DNA from: Bacteroidota bacterium
GTDB taxonomy: Bacteria > Bacteroidota > Bacteroidia > Palsa-965
Direction: 5' to 3'
Length of the DNA stretch: 64,000 nt
Assembly (NCBI GenBank): GCA_003153435.1
Contig: PLYR01000020.1
Span: 1-64,000 of the forward strand
The translations under genes and the position numbers were made by a program. Below, in pieces: positions 25,953-34,390 of this stretch. The notes beneath the pieces were generated by a model that was not told the DNA's origin, did not search any database, and saw only the letters and a list, made by a program, of their open reading frames with translations. Every line of letters begins with the position of its first letter. Within the stretch, counting starts at the first letter, position 1.

Positions 25953-26540
25953 GTGGTCCTCCTCTCCTCACATATAAGGAATTTATCCGATGCCGAACTG
26001 GTATCGAAGTATAAAGAAACCGGAGAAAACATTTGTGTTGGGGAGTTATTCAGGCGTTATATGCACCTTGTTTTTGGTGTTTGTATGAAATATCTTCGGG
26101 ACGAAGACAAAGCTAAAGACCTTCAAAGCCATATCTTCGAACGCCTCCTTACCGATCTGCTTAAGCATGAAGTCGGGAACTTCAAAGGATGGCTTTTTTC
26201 TGTGGCTAAAAACCACTGTTTGATGCATCTGAGAAGTAACCAAAGTCTGCTAAAAAATCAGAAAGAGTTAAAAAAAGACCTGAAACCGGATATGGAATCG
26301 GGATTTGAACTGCATCATAATCCTGTACTGGAGAAAGAACTTCAGCTCGACAAACTGGAGACGGGAATACAACAGCTTAATGAAGGACAAAAAGTTTGTG
26401 TGGAATTATTTTATATGAAGGAAAAGAGTTACCGTGAAATTGCCGACCTCACCGGATATAGCCTGCATGATGTGAAAAGTTATATACAGAACGGGAAAAG
26501 GAATTTGAAATTATTTATGCAACAACAAGATGAACGGTAA
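25953..26540 (+). CDS. ECF-type RNA polymerase sigma factor
   Basis: The 195 residues show sigma region 2 (VGELFRRYMHLVFGVCMKYLRDEDKAKDLQSHIFERL) and region 4 with a helix-turn-helix (KSYREIADLTGYSLHDVKSYIQNGKRNLKLF). The start is a GTG at 25953; conserved sequence begins almost at once (NLSDAELVSKYK), so a later start would cut region 2. The 3' end overlaps the next gene by 11 bases, the typical sigma/anti-sigma arrangement. ECF factors redirect polymerase to a small regulon, often autoregulated. A TATCTTTA (25940-25947) just before the start may be a promoter. Confidence 0.9.
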   Translation: MVLLSSHIRNLSDAELVSKYKETGENICVGELFRRYMHLVFGVCMKYLRDEDKAKDLQSHIFERLLTDLLKHEVGNFKGWLFSVAKNHCLMHLRSNQSLLKNQKELKKDLKPDMESGFELHHNPVLEKELQLDKLETGIQQLNEGQKVCVELFYMKEKSYREIADLTGYSLHDVKSYIQNGKRNLKLFMQQQDER

Positions 26541-28191
26541 GGGAACAACACTCTTCGACCCCCATACAGCTTGTCTCACCGAGCAAGCAATGTATGATTA
26601 CCTAGACGGGAAATTACTTCCGTCTGAGAGTCATATTGTGGAAAAACATCTGCTGGACTGTGCATTCTGTTCTGAAGCCATAGAGGGACTCGAACTCGTC
26701 AAAGACCGCTCTAAAGTAATGGCTGCGTTGCCGCTCACTGGAACACAGGATGAAGAAAACAAGAAAGGCTCCGGAGGAAGGATTCGCCCCTTATACTTCA
26801 ACACCAGGATCACTATTGCCGCAATTATTGTCCTGCTCACCGGAAGCTTTGTGGTACTGAAATATACGATGGGTGATTTCGAAAAGAAAGCCAACCTTTC
26901 CCAGAATAGTTCAGCGGAGAAAGCAGACACTACGAAAAATGGACTCGTAACCTCTGATGATGAAACATTTTATAAACATTTCGAACCTTTTCCAGCCAAT
27001 GAAACTCCGGAAAAGAAAACCGAAAATGCAACGGAGCGGAATGAAACCGGAGAATCCAAACCGGTTTATAACTGGACCTCATCAAATTCCCGTAATCCTG
27101 CACAAGGTGGCGATATGACTGCTCAGGTCTTGACTCTTCCCCCATCGCCAGTGTCAGGAGCTAAAGCTGTTCCGGATGAAGAGAGTCTGAGACAAGACGA
27201 TGCAAAGACTCCTTTCCGTGAACAGAAAACAACCCCTGCACCTGCGTCAGAACCTGTTGCTGCTTTCAAACAAGAAAAAGAAAAAGATGAATCAGGCAAG
27301 ATGAACGCTCGGAGTGAAAGTGAAAGTAAGACCCAGGACAAAACCATCGAAACTGACAATTTAAACAAGGCCACCACTAACAGTGAACATGTTGCTGAAG
27401 CTCCTGCTGCGAAGAATGCAAACAAAGCAGGATCTAAAGCAGCTAAAAAACAAGCTGCTGATGATCAGAGCAAGACTGACAACTATACTTACCAGTCGCC
27501 CGAAGCAGCTAAAGATGCCCCGAAAAAGGACGCCGGGCCTGACCAGAATAGAAAGCTGATCGTGGAAAAATCCGAAGAAAAAAACAAGGAGAGGCAGATA
27601 ACCATGGCCGATTCGGTCACTTCACTCATTACTACCAAAACAACGAATGCTAATCAAATTACAACTACGCTGGGTAGTACTTCTTTAGATTATCGGAACA
27701 ACAAGGAAATTAGCACGGTTAACGGAGGCCAGGGTACCGGTTCTGTTGCCAAAGTAACCACTGCAACAGGCGGATATTTTAGCCTCTCCAATACAACAAA
27801 CAGTGCCAACATCTCAACAGCAAATACCCCCATTGACGAGGCCATGAAAGCTTATCTGGCCAAAGATTTCCAGGGAGCGGTTGACAAATTCACTAAAATA
27901 CTCCTCACTGATCCTGGTAATACGAAAGCCTTATTCTACGCAGGTGTTTCATATCTTAGCCTAGCAACACCGGATACGAAACATGCCATAGATAATTTCG
28001 ATCGGGTTCTGGTTTCAGAGGATGCCTCCTTTGGGGAAGCTTCCAAATGGTATAAAGCACTTGCGCTCATTAAAGAGAACAACACTGCACAAGCTAAACC
28101 TTTGCTTGATGAAATCAATAACGGATCAGGAGCCTATAAAGCGAAAGCTGCCAGTGTGCTAAAGGATTTGAATAAAGCAAAGAAGAAATAG
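26530..28191 (+). CDS. Anti-sigma factor fused to a TPR tail
   Basis: The N-terminus (TEQAMYDYLDGKLLPSESHIVEKHLLDCAFCSEAIEGLEL) is a zinc anti-sigma (zf-HC2-like) domain with the H-x3-C-x2-C pattern (HLLDCAFC). A membrane helix follows near residue 100 (ITIAAIIVLLTGSFVVLKY). Then comes a 300-residue low-complexity periplasmic stretch rich in Lys, Glu, Ala, Ser and Thr. Residues 435-553 form TPR-like helices (AMKAYLAKDFQGAVDKFTKILLTDPGNTKALFYAGVSYL). This suggests a sensor that holds the sigma factor at the membrane and reads a periplasmic protein signal through its TPRs; that reading is inference. It overlaps the sigma gene. Confidence 0.85.
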   Translation: MNGKGTTLFDPHTACLTEQAMYDYLDGKLLPSESHIVEKHLLDCAFCSEAIEGLELVKDRSKVMAALPLTGTQDEENKKGSGGRIRPLYFNTRITIAAIIVLLTGSFVVLKYTMGDFEKKANLSQNSSAEKADTTKNGLVTSDDETFYKHFEPFPANETPEKKTENATERNETGESKPVYNWTSSNSRNPAQGGDMTAQVLTLPPSPVSGAKAVPDEESLRQDDAKTPFREQKTTPAPASEPVAAFKQEKEKDESGKMNARSESESKTQDKTIETDNLNKATTNSEHVAEAPAAKNANKAGSKAAKKQAADDQSKTDNYTYQSPEAAKDAPKKDAGPDQNRKLIVEKSEEKNKERQITMADSVTSLITTKTTNANQITTTLGSTSLDYRNNKEISTVNGGQGTGSVAKVTTATGGYFSLSNTTNSANISTANTPIDEAMKAYLAKDFQGAVDKFTKILLTDPGNTKALFYAGVSYLSLATPDTKHAIDNFDRVLVSEDASFGEASKWYKALALIKENNTAQAKPLLDEINNGSGAYKAKAASVLKDLNKAKKK

Positions 28192-28255
28192 GTACCTGTG
28201 CAATTACAGCTCTCTACAAATTAGTAAATTGAAAATATTCTCTTATTTAAACAGT

Positions 28256-28975
28256 ATGAAAAGAGGACTCATTACGATCGGAGTATTTCTTTATTTCTTT
28301 CTACTCCACTCTTCCATTCCTGCATTTTCTCAAAATGACAGTTCAGGTCATGCTGCTTCTGATCGTGGTTTATTTCTGAGGATATCTTCAGGGATCAGTT
28401 TTGTCAACTCTACTTACACCAGTGAAGTGGTGAATGGGGGCCCATCAGGAATGAATAACGTAGATGATTTTCTCGGAAACGGTTATGCCGTGCCTGTTGA
28501 ACTTATGGTTGGATACCGAATCAAGCGATTCAAGTTCGGGCTGGGGTTTTCTTATGTTTCCTTTCATGTTCCTTCACTCACCCGCACTTCAGGATCTCAG
28601 GATTCTACTCTGGCAACCGGCGCAGTGGTAAAAAATCAGGTCAAAACCTTTGGATCCAATTATCTTTTTCCTGCTTTCGCCGGCTTTGAGTTATTCAGGA
28701 AAAATCAGTTCGCTCTGGATGTAAATATGAATTGCGGAATCTTTTTCCATGATCTTCATGCCTATGACGGAACCTATGCACCAAGCGGAACAGCGAACAC
28801 ACCCGGATACACATTCTCCTTCGGGTTCACTCCTACCTATAATCATGGAAATTATTCATTCTTCCTCAGCCCAAGCTTCGGTCTGAATCATGTAAGCTAC
28901 CACGGATCATCCAACGAAGACCTTACTGACCTATTCTTTACCCTCGGTATTGGGGCCTCTTATAATTTTAATTAA
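28256..28975 (+). CDS. Outer-membrane beta-barrel protein
   Basis: The protein has 239 residues from the ATG at 28256; the ORF-track start at 28229 is a TTG. The signal peptide is MKRGLITIGVFLYFFLLHSSIPAFSQ. The mature part shows amphipathic strands such as NGYAVPVELMVGYRIKRFKFGLGFSYVSF, FPAFAGFELFRKNQFALDVNMNCGIFF and YSFFLSPSFGLNHVSY, ending in the barrel-closing FFTLGIGASYNFN. This fits an 8- to 10-strand small barrel. It lies 64 bases after the anti-sigma gene on the same strand and may belong to that regulon. It overlaps the convergent DUF2911 gene by 8 bases. Confidence 0.75.
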   Translation: MKRGLITIGVFLYFFLLHSSIPAFSQNDSSGHAASDRGLFLRISSGISFVNSTYTSEVVNGGPSGMNNVDDFLGNGYAVPVELMVGYRIKRFKFGLGFSYVSFHVPSLTRTSGSQDSTLATGAVVKNQVKTFGSNYLFPAFAGFELFRKNQFALDVNMNCGIFFHDLHAYDGTYAPSGTANTPGYTFSFGFTPTYNHGNYSFFLSPSFGLNHVSYHGSSNEDLTDLFFTLGIGASYNFN

Positions 28976-30074
28976 CGTCCTTTCCGGCTTCCAGCTTCCT
29001 GATCATCCCTTCTACATTTGATTTGTTCCCTGCATCCGGGGCCAGCAGGAGACCTGCTTTAGCATTGACGAGGGCATTTTTATAATCACCGGTTGCAGAG
29101 TAACCCCTGGCAAGGCCAATATAAGTAGTGAATTCCTTAGGATGCTTTTTGGCATTCATTTGAAACACAGCTAATGCTTCAGCAGGTTTTTTCATAGTGA
29201 TCAGGGTTCTTCCATATTGATGCAGATCTGTCATAGAGCCCAGAGGCAGAGCTTCTTTCATAGCCGAATCGGATGATGCCTTTTTTCCCGTTTTTTCGAG
29301 CAGGACGGAACGGCAACTCAGCGTTTGGAAGTTCCGCTCTCCTAACAGAGAACGATCTGACCAGCTCAGTCCTTCTTCCAGGTTCGTATTATGTTCCGCA
29401 CAGAAATAAGCGCCCTGCATCAATGCCTGCCAGGAAAAGCCTTTACCGCTTGCTAATTCCAGCCTGAAATCTGTTATTTCTGTTTTGACAAGATCCACTT
29501 CCACCTTAAATGGAATCTGCAGTTTTTCCCACTCCATCACTATGGTTGCCACACTTTCTCCTTCATCAGAAAAATGATAGTTGAGCCATTCCACACTTTT
29601 GTTCAGGTGAACCGGCTTTACCTTTACACGGAGAGCATCGTCCTTATCGTTATAGAAATAGTTACCCCAGGAGGTGCTGTTCTTATTAAAGATCAAGGTA
29701 CATTCCAGTGAATCATAAGCAATGAAGAATCCGTATCTCCCTGCTGGAAGGTCTTTGCCTTCCACCTTTACATCGGTTGAAAATTCAATGGTTGTGTTCT
29801 CATTTGCTCCGGCTCTCCAGGGTGCTGACTTGGAAGTTCCAAAAGGACGCATATCCGAAAAACCTTTGGGGACTATACCCGTGCCATAGATATGCCCTTC
29901 CCGCCCTTTAACTCCTGGCCGGTCGTAATGGATGGTTACGTCGGTTATCCCGATCTGTTCTCCAACAACCGCTTTTTTATTTCCACCTGGAGGTGGTGAT
30001 TTCAGTTCCTGTGAAGATAATATCTTAACAGAACTAACAAGAATCAGGCAGGCAAGTATCTTGAATGTTTTCAT
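28968..30074 (-). CDS. DUF2911 protein with C-terminal TPR region
   Basis: A signal peptide (MKTFKILACLILVSSVKILS) precedes a DUF2911 domain recognisable from VTIHYDRPGVKGREGHIYGTGIVPKG, PWRAGANENTTIEFSTDVKVEGKDLPAGRYGFF and NSTSWGNYFYN. This beta-sandwich family is widespread in Bacteroidota and its function is unknown. The C-terminal 100 residues form TPR-like helix pairs (RTLITMKKPAEALAVFQMNAKKHPKEFTTYIGLARGYSATGDYKNAL). A TACTTTTA (minus strand, 30097-30104) is a near-consensus -7 box 23 bases upstream. Confidence 0.85.
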   Translation of the reverse strand: MKTFKILACLILVSSVKILSSQELKSPPPGGNKKAVVGEQIGITDVTIHYDRPGVKGREGHIYGTGIVPKGFSDMRPFGTSKSAPWRAGANENTTIEFSTDVKVEGKDLPAGRYGFFIAYDSLECTLIFNKNSTSWGNYFYNDKDDALRVKVKPVHLNKSVEWLNYHFSDEGESVATIVMEWEKLQIPFKVEVDLVKTEITDFRLELASGKGFSWQALMQGAYFCAEHNTNLEEGLSWSDRSLLGERNFQTLSCRSVLLEKTGKKASSDSAMKEALPLGSMTDLHQYGRTLITMKKPAEALAVFQMNAKKHPKEFTTYIGLARGYSATGDYKNALVNAKAGLLLAPDAGNKSNVEGMIRKLEAGKDVN

Positions 30075-30212
30075 AGAGGTCCAATATTTGTTCGTTTAAA
30101 AGTAGTGCAGGAAATCCAGAATGGATAGACCTTGGTACAGATGGAAATTGGAGAGGAAGAAAGGCTGAAAAAAGATTGCAACGGCGATCAAGCTCTGCAG
30201 GCAGAAAAATCT

Positions 30213-32204
30213 CTATTTAATTGCTTTTCCCCAGAAGTTATTAGCAATACATTCACCCAGCAGCTTCCGTTCTCCTTTGTAGGTTGCTGTGATCCAGGCG
30301 TCCTTGGTATTCAAATGGACGATCGTTTGACGGAATGCTTCTGCTTCCCCAAAGGTCTTGAATTCGCCCATAGTAAAACGGGTAATACCGTCGGGATAGG
30401 GTTTCGCAACTGCAGGAGGGGGTTCAAGGGAACGAAGGTTCAGATGTTTAAAATTTTCAGGATGACGGTAAGCTCCGATCTGAACGGTAAAGGTCAAACC
30501 TTCTGCACAAATCTTTCCAGCTGTTTCAATCAGTTTTGAATAAATGGCTTTGTCATCCAGATTTTTTCCAACGAACCAGGTCAGGTTGATGAGGCTATCC
30601 GACATGCAAGGGAAACCCGTTGCAGGTGGAGTTGCGATTACCGTTGCTGGCGAGGTTTTAGGTATAGTATCCGTTACAGTTGCTGATGAGGTTTTGTGTA
30701 TAGTATCCGTTGCAGTTGTTAATGTTGTTTTGGGTATAGTATCGGTTGCAATAGCAGTTGCGACTGGATGGACCCTGGTAGTATCGGCGGGTTTAATGGA
30801 GTCCCTTGGTGTGACCTGTTTAACGGTGACGGGCTCCACAGGAGGACTTTGTTTGGCCACGATCGGTTCTGCGGAGATGATGGCTTTACTCTCGATCGGT
30901 TGATAAGAACCGGAAGTAGCCATGAATAGATCCTGATCGCCCATAGTCCCTTTTCTTCCGGAAGAGAAATAACCGGTATCCCCTCTGGCAGTAGTCACAT
31001 AATACTTATCATCATCTGTGCTGTTCAAAGGGAAACCCATGTTCAATGGTTTAGCCCAACCGGAATCACGCCTGACCGCATAGAAAATATCATATCCACC
31101 CATACTGTTCAGTCCTTTAGAACTGAAGAAGAGATTACCATCCGGGCAAATAAAGGGACTATCTTCATCATACTTCGTATTTATTTCCGGACCTAAATTC
31201 TGTGCCGCCCCCCAGGTTCCATCCGCCTGAAGCCTGGAGATATAAAGGTCACGGCCTCCAAAACCTCCTTTACGGGTGCTTGTAAAATAAAGAGACTGAC
31301 CGTCGGATGACACAGAGCAGCTTCCCTCCCATGAACCTTTTGAATTGATATTCGGACCCAGTGCTTCGGGTACAGACCACTCTGTACCATTCCATTTACT
31401 GGAGTAGATTCCTCCTTTGTCTTTTGAAATCTTTTTATACAGATAAAGTGTTTTACCATCTGCGGAGATGGCCAGACCTATTTCTGCTCCCTTCGTATTG
31501 ATATTATTGCTGATGCTCACCGGTGCATCCCAGGTATTACCGGAGCGATGTGAAATCAGAATATCCTCATTATAGTCTCCATTCTCATCCGGATTGAGGT
31601 TCTCATCCAACAATCCACCCAGACTATTTTCACCCTTATAAGTATAGATCATGGTCATACCGTCGGGAGAAATGAGTGGAGCATATTCAGACCCTACAGT
31701 ATTCAGGGGTACAGCCAGATTGGTGATCTGTGTCCTTGTCGGTATCTTAATGAGTTGCTTGGCGTTTTCGCAATATTCAATATACCTGGCGGCGAGCTTC
31801 TTATTTTGGTCTATCGGGGCATCCATCAGATACATGTTGAAATATCGGATTGCTCCATCATACCGGTCGTTCAGGTGATAGGCCATTGCGAGATAAAGTT
31901 TCGCACCTTCCAGATCGGGGGTAATCTTACAAGCTTTGTCTATCAGGAACAGGGATTGTTCCTTTTCATCATTCTTGTGCAGGTAACAAATTCCAAGTTT
32001 ATAAATCAGGTATGCATTCAACGAATCTGTTTCCAGGGCTTTTTTATAATAGGGAAGCGCCTTTAAATACTCTCCCTGCTCGTAATAATACTCTGCAGCC
32101 CCAGGGTAATTTTCCTGAGGACGAGTAGGTTTCTTGTGCTTCTGCGCGAAAGCGCTTTGCACAAAACAGCAGGTTAAAAAGAGAATAATTGAGTTTCTTC
32201 TCAT
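30213..32204 (-). CDS. TPR plus PD40 propeller protein with SPOR-like C-terminus
   Basis: The protein has 663 residues from the ATG at 32204 (MRRNSIILFLTCCFVQSAFAQ, a signal peptide). TPRs (EQGEYLKALPYYKKALETDSLNAYLIYKLGICYL) are followed by five or so PD40/WD40-like units (SYAPLISPDGMTMIYT-type, GGRDLYISRLQADGTW, DEDSPFICPDGNLFFSS, MGGYDIFYAVRR). A Thr/Pro-rich linker with a 12-residue repeat then leads to a final domain (FTVQIGAYRHPENFKHL, FKTFGEAEAFRQTI) with the SPOR pattern, which in other proteins binds denuded peptidoglycan. The TPR-PD40 part is shared with the three genes at 44.9-51 kb, so this is a fourth paralogue with a different cell-wall module. Confidence 0.82.
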   Translation of the reverse strand: MRRNSIILFLTCCFVQSAFAQKHKKPTRPQENYPGAAEYYYEQGEYLKALPYYKKALETDSLNAYLIYKLGICYLHKNDEKEQSLFLIDKACKITPDLEGAKLYLAMAYHLNDRYDGAIRYFNMYLMDAPIDQNKKLAARYIEYCENAKQLIKIPTRTQITNLAVPLNTVGSEYAPLISPDGMTMIYTYKGENSLGGLLDENLNPDENGDYNEDILISHRSGNTWDAPVSISNNINTKGAEIGLAISADGKTLYLYKKISKDKGGIYSSKWNGTEWSVPEALGPNINSKGSWEGSCSVSSDGQSLYFTSTRKGGFGGRDLYISRLQADGTWGAAQNLGPEINTKYDEDSPFICPDGNLFFSSKGLNSMGGYDIFYAVRRDSGWAKPLNMGFPLNSTDDDKYYVTTARGDTGYFSSGRKGTMGDQDLFMATSGSYQPIESKAIISAEPIVAKQSPPVEPVTVKQVTPRDSIKPADTTRVHPVATAIATDTIPKTTLTTATDTIHKTSSATVTDTIPKTSPATVIATPPATGFPCMSDSLINLTWFVGKNLDDKAIYSKLIETAGKICAEGLTFTVQIGAYRHPENFKHLNLRSLEPPPAVAKPYPDGITRFTMGEFKTFGEAEAFRQTIVHLNTKDAWITATYKGERKLLGECIANNFWGKAIK
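30661..30768 (-). repeat. 36-bp coding tandem repeat in the linker of the TPR-PD40-SPOR gene
   Basis: Three successive 36-base units, each with GATACTAT[AC]C on the coding strand, encode the 12-residue linker units TIPKTTLTTATD, TIHKTSSATVTD and TIPKTSPATVIA. They lie between the propeller and the SPOR-like domain and are likely a flexible spacer that can change length. Confidence 0.7.
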
Positions 32205-32445
32205 TATTTGATATCCATTCCTCAGGTGGGAGATTGTTTTCATTACACACACACTTTCAGCACGCTATACATTACCTGCTCTAAATTCAATAAAAATAGA
32301 GGCTCTTGCTCCTGCTTCCGGGTTAACTTATAAACCCTTGTGTGTTGAAAAGCAACGCTTTCCGCAGTCCATCCCTCCAAGGATCGCTGTTCCCAATGCA
32401 AAGGAGGCAACCTGACCTGTCATTTTGGGGTATATATTTCTATAC

Positions 32446-32460
32446 CTTTACCAGGTAAAG
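32446..32460 (+). promoter_or_regulatory. Operator-like palindrome before the M16 protease gene
   Basis: CTTTACC-A-GGTAAAG is a perfect 7+1+7 inverted repeat ending 10 bases before the ATG at 32471. It overlaps a possible -7 box (TACCTTTA, 32443-32450), with a TTTTG at 32423-32427 upstream. A repressor-binding site or a short mRNA hairpin at the start codon are both possible. Confidence 0.4.
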
Positions 32461-32470
32461 AAAAGGCCTG

Positions 32471-33721
32471 ATGGACATTGTACCGGTGCGATTTGAATTG
32501 AAAAACGGAGTAAGGGTTATACACGCTCCCGCCAAAGGCAGCATTGTTCATTGTGCACTGATGATCAATGCTGGTACGAGGGATGAGCTAGAAGATAATA
32601 CCGGACTCGCCCATCTCATTGAACACTGCATTTTTAAGGGTACCCGGACTAAATCAAACCTGGATATACTTAACAGCATTGATTCAGTTGGTGGTGAACT
32701 GAATGCTTATACTACGAAGGAAGAGACCTGCGTTTATGTATCCTGTGGTGCGGCTTATCTGGAAAGAGCCATCGAACTTCTTGCAGATATCACCCAGAAT
32801 TCCCGTTTTCCGGAAAAAGAAATTGCCAAGGAAAAAGAGGTGATCTTTGACGAAATTCAATCTTATAAGGACAGCCCTTCCGAACAAATTCATGATGATT
32901 TTGAAGCCCAGGTCTTCCGACATCATCCCCTCGGCCGGAATATACTCGGTGAAGCGGGTAGTATGAGGAAGCAAGACCGTGATTCCATGAAACAGTTTGT
33001 TCAGGCGAATTACAAAGGGAGAAATGTAGTATTCAGTAGTTCCGGAAATATCTCTGAACGGAGGCTGAAACAACTGTGCGATAAATACCTCGGTCGGTTT
33101 GGATCAGAAACACAAACCATTCTCCGAAAACCTTTTACGGATTATAAACCTTCCAGCATTCAGACTCCCCGCAGCACACACCAGGCTCATTGTCTCCTGG
33201 GAAATCAGGCTTATGCGGCAGGTCATAAGAACAGGATCGCACTGATCCTGTTGAATAATATGTTGGGTGGTCCTGCATGGAATTCCAGGCTAAACCTTGG
33301 GATACGCGAAAAGTATGGGATTACCTATCAGCTTGAATCAAACTATACCTCCTATTCGGATGATGGTATTTTCAGTATTTATTTTGGCACCGACCCGGCT
33401 TATCTGGAACAAACACTTTCTCTGGTGCATAAGGAAATGAAAAAGCTTACTGCTAATAAGCTGACACCCCTACAGCTCCATGCTGCTAAAGAACAGATTT
33501 GCGGCCAGATAGCTATTTCTCAGGAAAGCAGTATGAGCAATGTGCTTAGCAATGCAAAAAACATACTCGTCTTCGACCGAACACTTTCTCTCTCTGCCTG
33601 GCTTAAGAAAATCAAACAGATCCCCGCTGCCCAAATCCTGGATGTAGCCAGGGAAATATTCGATGCTGATAAACTGAGCATGTTACTCTATTCAAAAAAA
33701 CATTCCCAAAAAAAACGCTGA
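32471..33721 (+). CDS. M16 family zinc metallopeptidase (insulinase/MPP-like)
   Basis: This is a 416-residue processing-peptidase-type protein. The inverted zinc motif HLIEH is present near residue 48 (TGLAHLIEHCIFKGT), with the downstream zinc glutamate in KEKEVIFDEIQSYKD, so the subunit should be catalytic. The C-terminal half has the second M16 domain (IREKYGITYQLESNYTSYSDDGIFSIYFGTDP), including the conserved Y-x5-S region. It lacks a signal peptide. Such proteins degrade or process small peptides as dimers. The methyltransferase gene starts 4 bases after its stop, suggesting co-transcription. Confidence 0.9.
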   Translation: MDIVPVRFELKNGVRVIHAPAKGSIVHCALMINAGTRDELEDNTGLAHLIEHCIFKGTRTKSNLDILNSIDSVGGELNAYTTKEETCVYVSCGAAYLERAIELLADITQNSRFPEKEIAKEKEVIFDEIQSYKDSPSEQIHDDFEAQVFRHHPLGRNILGEAGSMRKQDRDSMKQFVQANYKGRNVVFSSSGNISERRLKQLCDKYLGRFGSETQTILRKPFTDYKPSSIQTPRSTHQAHCLLGNQAYAAGHKNRIALILLNNMLGGPAWNSRLNLGIREKYGITYQLESNYTSYSDDGIFSIYFGTDPAYLEQTLSLVHKEMKKLTANKLTPLQLHAAKEQICGQIAISQESSMSNVLSNAKNILVFDRTLSLSAWLKKIKQIPAAQILDVAREIFDADKLSMLLYSKKHSQKKR

Positions 33722-33725
33722 CCAT

Positions 33726-34367
33726 ATGGAATTCCTGGACCCACAGATCGACACTTACGTATGCGATCATACCAGCCCCGAAACAAACCTTTTAAACAGA
33801 CTGAACAGGGAAACCTATTCTAAAATCCTGAATCCGCGGATGCTTAGCGGTCATCTGCAGGGAAGGGTATTGAGTATGATTTCCCATATGATTCAACCGA
33901 AACGAATTCTCGAAATCGGAACCTATACCGGTTATTCAGCACTCTGCCTGGCAGAAGGATTGGCTCCCGGAGGAATCCTGCATACCATAGACATCAATGA
34001 AGAACTTGAATCCATGGTTCGAAAATATATTGCTGAGGCCGGGATGGACGATAAAATAAAATATCATATTGGTAACGCATTGGAAATTATCCACAACCTG
34101 AAGGAGACTTTCGATCTTGTATTCATTGATGCTGATAAAGAAAATTACAGTACCTACTTCGATCTGGTGTTTGACAAGGTCCGCCCAGGTGGGTTTATCA
34201 TTGCCGATAATGTGCTTTGGAGTGGTAAAATTCTGACTGTTCCGGCTCCAGCCGATATTGATACCAAAGGTATCCTGGCTTATAACGATAAGGTGAAAAA
34301 CGATCCACGTGTGGAAAATGTCATTTTCCCTATACGGGACGGGTTGAATGTGGTGAGGAAAAAATAG
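33726..34367 (+). CDS. Class I SAM-dependent O-methyltransferase (COMT-like)
   Basis: The 213-residue chain has the SAM-binding motif LEIGTYTGYSALCLAEGL, the acidic ribose contact HTIDINEEL, and the metal-site motifs FIDADKENY and IIADNVLWSG typical of cation-dependent catechol/caffeoyl-CoA-type O-methyltransferases. The lid and C-terminus (VENVIFPIRDGLNVVRKK) are intact and length is normal. It is coupled to the M16 gene with a 4-base gap. The substrate cannot be read from sequence. Confidence 0.9.
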   Translation: MEFLDPQIDTYVCDHTSPETNLLNRLNRETYSKILNPRMLSGHLQGRVLSMISHMIQPKRILEIGTYTGYSALCLAEGLAPGGILHTIDINEELESMVRKYIAEAGMDDKIKYHIGNALEIIHNLKETFDLVFIDADKENYSTYFDLVFDKVRPGGFIIADNVLWSGKILTVPAPADIDTKGILAYNDKVKNDPRVENVIFPIRDGLNVVRKK

Positions 34368-34390
34368 TTACAGCAGGCGAAGTCTGTAAG

